DNA of 44,647 nt from positions 1 to 44,647 of the forward strand of contig CAIPUN010000063.1 in NCBI GenBank assembly GCA_903868245.1. Direction: 5' to 3'. This DNA comes from an uncultured Sphingomonadales bacterium. GTDB taxonomy: Bacteria; Pseudomonadota; Alphaproteobacteria; Sphingomonadales; Sphingomonadaceae. Shown one piece after another: positions 9,021 to 15,009 of this stretch (its first letter is position 1; each line of letters opens with the position of its first letter). The notes beneath the pieces were generated by a model. The model was not told where the DNA came from and searched no databases. It saw only the letters and a program-made list of their open reading frames with translations. The position numbers and the translations under genes were made by a program.

Positions 9021-10174
9021 TTTATTTACGCAACACATGGTTAGTCTGCGCAACGCTTGCGGTAGTGATGGCCTTCGGATGGTCAGAGTCCAGCCGTGCG
9101 GAAACGCTGTTTCGCCAAACCGCTATCCGGCCTGCAATGGTCAAAGTCGATTTCACATCGGACAGCATCACCCTCGCGACAGTCGAGGGCGATGCCGGCG
9201 TTGCCGGGCGGGTGGTGACCATAGATGACCCGGCTCGGGTCGCGTCTATTTCGAAACTGGTGGTCGCCATCGGCGTCATGCGACTTGTCGAGCAAAGCAA
9301 GCTTGATCTCGATCGCGACGTTAATGACTATCTGGGTTGGCGGGTCCGCAACCCGGCTTTTCCGGATGCACCAATTACCTTACGCGCCTTGTTATCGCAT
9401 CAAAGCGGTTTGCGTGACTCTGTGGACTATATCGTACCATTGGATGGCAGCCTTGAGGCCGTACTTGCTGACCCAAAGGCATGGGAACTGGGCCACGCGC
9501 CGGGCATATATTTTGCTTACGCCAATATCAATTCGCCTTTGATTGCGGCGGTAATGGAAGGCGCAACGGGCGAACGGTTTGACCGGCTGATGGCGCGGCT
9601 GGTATTGACGCCGCTCGGTTTGGATGCCTGTTATAATTGGGGTGCCGGGTGCAGCGACGGGCGGCGCGCGGAAGCGGTCACATTGTTGCGCCCCAATGGA
9701 GACCTTGCGCTTGATGCACCGATGCATGGGGCTGATTCATGCGCGGTCTACCCGGCCAGCGACGGCAGTTGCGACGTTGATAAGCTCTACAAGTTTGGCC
9801 GCAACGGGTCTGCCTTCAGCCCGCAAGGCGGCTTGCGTATTTCGGCACGTGATTTGGTAAAAATTGGTCAATTGCTATTAGGCGATGGCGCGCCGTTATT
9901 GTCGCCGAAAAGCTTTGCCGAGATGGTTGGTCCGGTCTGGACATTTGACGGCAAAAATGGCGATGATGATAAAGGCTATTATACAGGCTATGGCCTTGGC
10001 GTGCATTGGTTAACCGACAAGGCGGGCAATCGCTGGTTCGGTCATGTAGGGGAGGCGTATTCGCTACGCGCAGGCTTTTGGATCAACCCCGCCGAACGCA
10101 GGGGCTTTTACCGCTACGTGACTATGGTTGATGAATTTTCGACGGTCGGGCATTGCTTTGACCGGTGCCCATGA
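9017..10174 (+). CDS. Secreted serine hydrolase, beta-lactamase / D-Ala-D-Ala carboxypeptidase-like
   Basis: A 385-residue member of the serine beta-lactamase-like family (Pfam Beta-lactamase, class C/esterase type). A signal peptide is visible (MIYLRNTWLVCATLAVVMAFGWSESSRAET). The catalytic SxxK motif is SISK in PARVASISKLVVAIGVMRL, the YxN motif is YAN in YFAYANINSPL, and the third box is probably GHVGEAYSLRAG near the end. This identifies a serine hydrolase acting in the periplasm or outside the cell; members include carboxypeptidases, esterases and amidases, so the substrate is not defined. Two cysteine-rich insertions (CYNWGAGCSD, DSCAVYPASDGSCDV) suggest disulfides. It overlaps the DUF3617 gene by four bases, indicating translational coupling. 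A second, only distantly similar serine hydrolase lies at 39887. Confidence 0.88.
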   Translation: MIYLRNTWLVCATLAVVMAFGWSESSRAETLFRQTAIRPAMVKVDFTSDSITLATVEGDAGVAGRVVTIDDPARVASISKLVVAIGVMRLVEQSKLDLDRDVNDYLGWRVRNPAFPDAPITLRALLSHQSGLRDSVDYIVPLDGSLEAVLADPKAWELGHAPGIYFAYANINSPLIAAVMEGATGERFDRLMARLVLTPLGLDACYNWGAGCSDGRRAEAVTLLRPNGDLALDAPMHGADSCAVYPASDGSCDVDKLYKFGRNGSAFSPQGGLRISARDLVKIGQLLLGDGAPLLSPKSFAEMVGPVWTFDGKNGDDDKGYYTGYGLGVHWLTDKAGNRWFGHVGEAYSLRAGFWINPAERRGFYRYVTMVDEFSTVGHCFDRCP

Positions 10175-10223
10175 TAGCGTGGGCAACATATAACGGAAAA
10201 CTGAAATAATTGGGGGAAATAAG

Positions 10224-11558
10224 ATGATGAAGCGGTCTATTTTTGGCGCATTATTGGCCAGCGCATTGGTCGTAACGCCAGCTGCCGCGCAGCCAGACTA
10301 CGCAGACTCGATCAAGGCCGATTATGACAAGTCGCTGGCGAGTCTGTGGGACCATTTCCATCGTAACCCCGAATTGTCATTCCGCGAATTCAAAACCTCC
10401 GCGCGGATGGCGCAGGAACTGCGAGCTGTCCCCGGCATGGTTGTCACCGATAAGGTTGGCGGTACTGGCGTTGTCGGCATGTTGAAAAACGGTGATGGGC
10501 CAGTCGTTCTTGTCCGCGCGGATATGGACGGACTACCTGTACAAGAACGCTCCGGTCTTGCCAATGCGTCCACAGTGAAACAGGTCGGGGTCGATGGCCT
10601 TGAAATGCCTGTGATGCATGCGTGCGGCCATGATGTGCATATCACTTCATTGGTGGGTACCGCACGCCAGCTGGCGCGTATGAAGGATCGCTGGAAGGGA
10701 ACGGTATTGTTCATCGTTCAGCCTGCCGAAGAACGCGTCGGCGGCGCAAAGGCGATGATCGAGGATGGGCTCTACACTCGTTTTCCAAAGCCGGATTATG
10801 CATTGGCCTTCCATGTCGCGGCAGAACTTGAAACTGGCAAAATCTCCGCATCAGAAGGCATTCAATATTCGTCGGCGGACAGCGTCGATATCCGCGTTCC
10901 CGGCATTGCCACTCATGGCGCCGCACCCCATTTGGGCCGCGATCCAGTCTATATAGCCTCGCAAATCGTTGTCGGTCTGCAATCGATCATCAGCCGGGAA
11001 AAGGGACCATTGGACCCCGGCGTGATTACTGTTGGTGCGTTCCACGCGGGGACAAAGCACAACATCATCTCTGAATATGCCGATTTGCAAGTCACCGTGC
11101 GTTCAAACAGCCAAGCCGTCCGCGATCAGCTCATTGCCTCCATTGAACGTGTTGCCAAAGGCATTGGCGCAGCACACGGCTTGCCGCAGGACAAGTTGCC
11201 CATCGTCACCGTTACGGAAAGCACGCCAGTCACGGTCAATGATGGCGCGCTTGCCCGCCGCTTAAATGGGGCTATCGCAAATGCCTTGGGCAAGGATGTG
11301 GTAACACCGTTCCGCCAGACAACAATGGGCGCGGAAGACTTCGCCTTCTTCGTGGACCAAAAACATGGCATTCCGGGCTATTATTTTGCCGTTGGCGGGA
11401 GCAATCCTGCATGGATAGCCGCTGCCAAAAATGGCGGAAAGCCAGTGGCGGGCCACCATTCGCCTTTGTTCAAAATTGATCCGGAACCATCCGTGCGATT
11501 GGGGATTGAGGCAACAACGGCTGCTGTGCTGGATTTGCTTGGACCAAGCAAAAATTGA
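10224..11558 (+). CDS. Exported M20D family amidohydrolase / metallopeptidase
   Basis: Zinc- or manganese-type amidohydrolase of the M20 family (hippurate hydrolase/IAA-amino acid hydrolase-like, subgroup M20D), 444 residues. The signal peptide MMKRSIFGALLASALVVTPAAAQ predicts secretion to the periplasm, unlike the usual cytoplasmic members. Catalytic features are the metal-binding motif MHACGHDVH around residue 133, the PAEERVGGAKAM box with the catalytic and metal-binding glutamates around 170, the LAFHVAAE histidine, a dimerisation/lid domain (GIATHGAAPHLGRDPVYIASQIV) and a terminal GHHSPLF histidine. Such enzymes split N-acyl or amide bonds in N-acylated amino acids and dipeptides. ATG 10224 follows a GGGGGAAAT ribosome site. 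It stands between the secreted serine hydrolase and the HNH gene; the three secreted hydrolytic or envelope proteins in a row hint at peptide or amide scavenging, which is inference. Confidence 0.92.
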   Translation: MMKRSIFGALLASALVVTPAAAQPDYADSIKADYDKSLASLWDHFHRNPELSFREFKTSARMAQELRAVPGMVVTDKVGGTGVVGMLKNGDGPVVLVRADMDGLPVQERSGLANASTVKQVGVDGLEMPVMHACGHDVHITSLVGTARQLARMKDRWKGTVLFIVQPAEERVGGAKAMIEDGLYTRFPKPDYALAFHVAAELETGKISASEGIQYSSADSVDIRVPGIATHGAAPHLGRDPVYIASQIVVGLQSIISREKGPLDPGVITVGAFHAGTKHNIISEYADLQVTVRSNSQAVRDQLIASIERVAKGIGAAHGLPQDKLPIVTVTESTPVTVNDGALARRLNGAIANALGKDVVTPFRQTTMGAEDFAFFVDQKHGIPGYYFAVGGSNPAWIAAAKNGGKPVAGHHSPLFKIDPEPSVRLGIEATTAAVLDLLGPSKN

Positions 11559-11591
11559 ACGGCTGGACCGGATAGGTGCAGGGAAACTTTT

Positions 11592-11912
11592 ATGGCGCGC
11601 AAAATTCGTGATCATTACGAACCTGATGATGCGTCGGCTGAACCAGAATTAAGCTGCTGGCTCTGCGCGCGCCCAATGGGCAATGTTACCGAATGGCATC
11701 ATCCCGTGCCGAAAAGCCGGGGCGGGAAAGATCGGCAACCGGTGCACCCAATTTGTCACCGGACCATCCACGCCAATTTCACCAACAGTGATCTCGAAAA
11801 GCGCTTCGCCACTGTCGGCGCTTTATTGGCGCATGACGAAATCGGGCGGTTTGTAGACTGGATAGCCAACAAACCGCCCGATTTTAACGCACCGACCAAA
11901 GACCGGCGTTAA
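11592..11912 (+). CDS. Small HNH endonuclease-like protein
   Basis: A 106-residue protein built around a compact HNH motif: CWLCARPMGNVTEWHHPVPKSRGGKDRQPVHPICHRTIHANF. It has the zinc-ribbon pair CxxC at about residues 18-21, the HH dipeptide bearing the general-base histidine, and a CHRTIH segment supplying the last zinc or metal ligands. HNH domains cut DNA or RNA in restriction, homing and phage packaging systems, but stand-alone proteins this small often lack a proven role. The C-terminal part (LEKRFATVGALLAHDEIGRFVDWIANKPPDF) appears helical and conserved-looking, so the protein is not just a fragment. ATG 11592 follows AGGGAAA. It lies 33 bases after the amidohydrolase gene and could be co-transcribed; no partner specificity gene or phage gene is nearby. 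Confidence 0.83.
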   Translation: MARKIRDHYEPDDASAEPELSCWLCARPMGNVTEWHHPVPKSRGGKDRQPVHPICHRTIHANFTNSDLEKRFATVGALLAHDEIGRFVDWIANKPPDFNAPTKDRR

Positions 11913-11942
11913 TCAATAGTGTACAGGCGAAAGCCTGGCGCT

Positions 11943-12932
11943 TTACCGCGACGCATCTGATTGTCCGTCGTCCTTTGTCTTCCACAGCGAGTAACCAATG
12001 CCGCCCAAGATAAGGCCGAAGGTCACGCCAAGGCTCAACACCGGCGGGAATTTGTCTCCATCTAGCAGGAAGTCTGAGACGAAAATCTTTGAACCAATGA
12101 AGACCAAAACAAGCGCCAGAGCGTATTTGAGATAATGGAAGCGATGGACCATCGCTGCCAACGCAAAATACAAAGCGCGCAGGCCCAATATGGCCATGAT
12201 GTTGGATGTATAGACAATGAAGGTATCGGTGGTGATTGCAAAGATCGCGGGCACCGAGTCCACAGCAAACACGAGGTCAGCTAGGTTGATGACGACCAGC
12301 GCCAAGAACAATGGCGTGGCTGCACGCACCATCTTGCCCGTCTTCTCGTCAGGCACCTTGACGAAAAACTTCTCGGCATGAAGCTCCTTTGTCACCCGCA
12401 TATGAGTCGAGATATATTTTACGACTGGGTTCTTGGCGACGTCCATTTCCTGATCACCAGTGAATAGCATCTTGATGCCAGTTCCGACGAGGAAGATCGC
12501 GAAAATATAGAGCGTCCAATAATATTCCTGCACAATGGCAGCTCCTGCCGCGATCATTAAGCCACGCAATACAATGACCGCGATAATACCCCATAAAAGC
12601 GCACGATATTGATATTTGCGCGGTATTGCGAAAAAGGTGAATATCAGGCTGATGACAAATACATTGTCAATCGACAGCGCCTTTTCGATGAAAAAGCCCG
12701 TGTAATATTTCATGCCCATGTCGGCGCCTTTTTGGAACCAGACCCACAGGCCAAACAGCAGTGCAATGCTGATGTAGAAAGCCGACAGCTTCAGGCTCTC
12801 GGCGATACCCATTTCCTTGTCCTCTTTATGCAGGATGCCAAGGTCAAAAGCCGTGAGCGTGATAACAATGTTCAGAAAAGCGAGCCAAAACCAGACTGGT
12901 GTCCCCAACCAATCCATTGTTAAAAATTCCAT
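11943..12932 (-). CDS. TerC family integral membrane protein (Alx-like)
   Basis: A 329-residue inner-membrane protein of the TerC family with about nine hydrophobic helices. Characteristic segments are VWFWLAFLNIVITLTAFDLGILHKEDKEM, the ALSIDNVFVISLIFTFFAIPRKYQYRALLWGIIAVIVLRG block and the LADLVFAVDSVPAIFAITTDTFIVYTSNIMAILGLRALYFAL block; the acidic residues in the two DNVF/DSVPA motifs are the family's likely cation site. Homologues include E. coli Alx, linked to manganese export, and TerC of tellurium resistance. ATG 12932 is preceded by AGGGAA. The only leader to the gene is about 70 bases and contains a perfect 13-bp hairpin (12960-12993); no yybP-ykoY manganese riboswitch was recognised there. 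It may be co-transcribed with the YdcH gene at 13199. Confidence 0.93.
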   Translation of the reverse strand: MEFLTMDWLGTPVWFWLAFLNIVITLTAFDLGILHKEDKEMGIAESLKLSAFYISIALLFGLWVWFQKGADMGMKYYTGFFIEKALSIDNVFVISLIFTFFAIPRKYQYRALLWGIIAVIVLRGLMIAAGAAIVQEYYWTLYIFAIFLVGTGIKMLFTGDQEMDVAKNPVVKYISTHMRVTKELHAEKFFVKVPDEKTGKMVRAATPLFLALVVINLADLVFAVDSVPAIFAITTDTFIVYTSNIMAILGLRALYFALAAMVHRFHYLKYALALVLVFIGSKIFVSDFLLDGDKFPPVLSLGVTFGLILGGIGYSLWKTKDDGQSDASR

Positions 12933-12959
12933 GAAATATTCCCTGTTTTACCTAATGTC

Positions 12960-12993
12960 GCGCGCCACGCGGTCGAAAACCCGCGTGGCGCGC
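12960..12993. repeat. Perfect 13-bp inverted repeat (hairpin) between ydcH-like gene and terC-like gene
   Basis: The arms GCGCGCCACGCGG (12960-12972) and CCGCGTGGCGCGC (12981-12993) are exact complements around the eight-base loop TCGAAAAC. The hairpin lies 11 bases past the end of the YdcH-like gene and 27 bases before the TerC start, so it would be transcribed as a very stable stem in any read-through message. On the minus strand no run of U follows it, which argues against a simple intrinsic terminator; on the plus strand the following sequence is A/T-rich but no plus-strand gene precedes it. It could be an attenuator, a processing stem or a leader element for terC. Confidence 0.75.
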
Positions 12994-13004
12994 AAGTTAA
13001 AATT

Positions 13005-13199
13005 TTAGATTTTTCTAAGCCGCAATGCCCCCCGCAACGGGGCTTTTGCATGGCTCTCAAGCCGATCTTTGATCGCCAGCTTAAGCCGCTTCAGTTTTTG
13101 AATGCGGAACATATCGGGCCAGCGCCGGGTAATTTCGGCGCGTAACTCGCGATCAAACTTCTGGTGATATTGCAACAATCGGAATGACGAAAATGTCAT
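13005..13199 (-). CDS. YdcH/DUF465 family small protein
   Basis: A 64-residue basic, helical protein: MTFSSFRLLQYHQKFDRELRAEITRRWPDMFRIQKLKRLKLAIKDRLES. The H-x-x-F/L-D followed by E, the proline-aspartate pair and LKRLKLAIKD are the hallmarks of the DUF465/YdcH family of small alphaproteobacterial proteins with two antiparallel helices and no proven function. The upstream sequence AGAGGATGAGCT immediately before ATG 13199 supplies a ribosome site. It precedes the TerC gene in the same direction with a strong hairpin between them. A palindrome (13212-13232) sits in its untranslated leader. Confidence 0.82.
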   Translation of the reverse strand: MTFSSFRLLQYHQKFDRELRAEITRRWPDMFRIQKLKRLKLAIKDRLESHAKAPLRGALRLRKI

Positions 13200-13211
13200 A
13201 GCTCATCCTCT

Positions 13212-13309
13212 TTGAACATTGTTTAAGTTCAATCGGATGTTCCGGGCATGGTTTAGCGTATTTCGGGGGTATGTGAAGACCGCCTGACCACTGCACCGGA
13301 AACATCCGA
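13212..13309. repeat. Nested inverted repeats upstream of the YdcH-like gene
   Basis: Two symmetric elements lie in the 235-base gap between dapD and the YdcH-like gene. The first is TTGAAC (13212-13217) and GTTCAA (13227-13232) around nine bases. The second pairs TCGGATGTTCCGG (13233-13245) with CCGGAAACATCCGA (13296-13309), which are complementary apart from one extra base, with about 50 bases between. The first could be an operator or part of a promoter for the minus-strand gene; the second could be a long-range stem after dapD. No U-run follows either. The rest of the gap shows no gene. Confidence 0.4.
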
Positions 13310-13434
13310 TGCGGCCGACATCACGTTCCTTCCGAAGAAGCGAGCGTCAGAGGGGCCCGGTCCGCTTGGTTGTTATGGCGATATTCAGTTCGAATTACAA
13401 GACGATTGCGACACACAAAACTCGGCTCGTCGAG

Positions 13435-14274
13435 TTAATCCCTCAACAGGTCGTTGATTGCCGTCTTCGCACGGGTTTGTGCATCGACGCGTTTGACGAT
13501 GACGGCACAGGATAAATTGGGTCCGGGGCTGCCATCAGGTAAGGGCTTGCCGGGGGTCGAGCCGGGCACCACGACCGAGTAAGCGGGGACGCGGCCAACA
13601 AATATCTCGCCTGTGGTGCGATCGATAATCTTACTAGTTGAGCTGATGAATACGCCCATGGATAGCACGGCGCCTTCTTCGACGATCACGCCTTCGACAA
13701 CCTCCGACCGCGCGCCAATGAAGCAATTGTCTTCGATGATTACCGGCCCGGCCTGCAATGGTTCCAACACGCCGCCAATGCCAACGCCACCGGACAAATG
13801 CACATTCTTACCAATTTGCGCGCAACTGCCGACGGTAGCCCAAGTATCGACCATTGTTCCATCGTCCACGCGCGCGCCAATGTTGACAAAGCTGGGCATC
13901 AGCACGACGTTTTTGCCGACATAGCTGCCATGTCGGGCGACGGCCCCGGGCACAACGCGGAAACCTGCATTGCGGAAACGTTTAGCATCCCAATCGCAGA
14001 ATTTCGAAGGTACCTTATCATAAGCAGGCGCACCGGAGGCTCCGCCATCGACCAAAATATTGTCATTCAGGCGAAACGACAAAAGCACAGCTTTTTTCAA
14101 CCACTGGTGAACCTGCCAACTGCCCGCCAGCTTCTCCGCAACGCGGTACGACCCATCATCTAAGCCAGCCAAAGCCGTCTGTACCGCGTCGCGCACTTCG
14201 CCTTTCGTGGTACTGGAAATGCCTTCGCGTGTGTCCCATGCGGCATCAATGATCGTGGCAAGTTGGTGGGTCAT
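13435..14274 (-). CDS. dapD: 2,3,4,5-tetrahydropyridine-2,6-dicarboxylate N-succinyltransferase
   Basis: Cytoplasmic enzyme of the succinylase branch of diaminopimelate/lysine synthesis; it transfers succinyl from succinyl-CoA to tetrahydrodipicolinate. The 279 residues show the helical N-terminal domain ([31 protein letters not shown]), then the left-handed beta-helix of hexapeptide repeats from about residue 95 ([54 protein letters not shown]), and the conserved tail [16 protein letters not shown] 14274 is chosen because it makes MTHQLATII and overlaps the stop of the upstream HAD gene as ATGA; a longer frame from 14310 would extend into that gene. Length is normal (about 275-285). dapC and dapE are not in the window. 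Confidence 0.97.
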   Translation of the reverse strand: MTHQLATIIDAAWDTREGISSTTKGEVRDAVQTALAGLDDGSYRVAEKLAGSWQVHQWLKKAVLLSFRLNDNILVDGGASGAPAYDKVPSKFCDWDAKRFRNAGFRVVPGAVARHGSYVGKNVVLMPSFVNIGARVDDGTMVDTWATVGSCAQIGKNVHLSGGVGIGGVLEPLQAGPVIIEDNCFIGARSEVVEGVIVEEGAVLSMGVFISSTSKIIDRTTGEIFVGRVPAYSVVVPGSTPGKPLPDGSPGPNLSCAVIVKRVDAQTRAKTAINDLLRD

Positions 14275-14945
14275 ATCGTTCTTTCTATGGCCTGGATGGA
14301 GTAAAGCCATCCACTTACGTCGGTAATCTGATGATCGATAAATGGCTCGGTTTCGCTGCTGTCAGCTTCGATGTCGTGGTTCACCCAAATAGTTGTCATA
14401 CCCAAGGCCTTTGCAGGACTGAGATTATGCGCTGAGTCTTCGACAAAAAGTGCGCGAGTGGGGTCAATATGGAGTTCAGTGCACAGCCTGTCGTAACTTG
14501 CGGATGCCGGCTTTGGTATATGCTGCATCCGGTGAATGTCGAATATATCTTCAAACACGCCATCAAGACCCCGCGCCATCAAAACCCGATACGCGTAAGG
14601 CGCATCTGCATTGGTGAAGATCAGCTTGCGTCCCGGTAAAGCTTCGATCTGGCTGCGGAGATCGGCGGCAGGCTGCAACAGACTCATGTCCACATCATGG
14701 ACGAAATCGAGATATCCATGCGGGTCAACGCCATGTTCGGTCATCAATCCACCCAGCGTGGTTCCATATTTCTTCCAATAAGTATGCCGGATTTGGTGCG
14801 CAGCGTCTGAGCCGATGTTAAAATGCCGTTCAACATATAACGCAATTCTGTCCCGAACCTGCGCCATTATATTCGCCTCTGGCCCGTAAAGGGTAAGGTC
14901 TAGATCAAAAATCCAACTGTCGATATGTTCGAAACGCGAATGCAT
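14271..14945 (-). CDS. Pyrimidine 5'-nucleotidase-like HAD hydrolase
   Basis: A 224-residue HAD-superfamily hydrolase of subfamily IA. Motif I is [10 protein letters not shown], with the nucleophilic aspartate and the second aspartate acid/base; motif II is FTNADAPYA; the motif III lysine is in [11 protein letters not shown]; motif IV is [17 protein letters not shown]. The family closest in appearance is the SDT1/PHM8-type pyrimidine 5'-nucleotidase, recognised by FDLDxTLY and a helical cap ([33 protein letters not shown]). It probably dephosphorylates nucleotides or related metabolites in the cytoplasm; the exact substrate is not shown. It overlaps dapD by four bases (ATGA), so the two are translationally coupled although the functions are not obviously related. 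Confidence 0.9.
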   Translation of the reverse strand: MHSRFEHIDSWIFDLDLTLYGPEANIMAQVRDRIALYVERHFNIGSDAAHQIRHTYWKKYGTTLGGLMTEHGVDPHGYLDFVHDVDMSLLQPAADLRSQIEALPGRKLIFTNADAPYAYRVLMARGLDGVFEDIFDIHRMQHIPKPASASYDRLCTELHIDPTRALFVEDSAHNLSPAKALGMTTIWVNHDIEADSSETEPFIDHQITDVSGWLYSIQAIERTI

Positions 14946-15009
14946 CCAGCTGCCTAGCCAGAAAAGCAGCTTTACTCAACGGGGACGTTACGATTAGCAA
15001 AAGCGAACT

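Noticed and set aside
12933-13004. yybP-ykoY manganese riboswitch before the terC-like gene
   Set aside because: The leader is too short and lacks the conserved internal loops; only a simple hairpin is present.
13227-13242. GTTC-N8-GTTC resembling the alphaproteobacterial LexA box
   Set aside because: The spacing is eight bases rather than the required seven and there is no SOS gene directly downstream.
13309-13515. 68-codon plus-strand frame near the end of dapD
   Set aside because: It overlaps dapD antisense, has no ribosome site and no recognisable domain.
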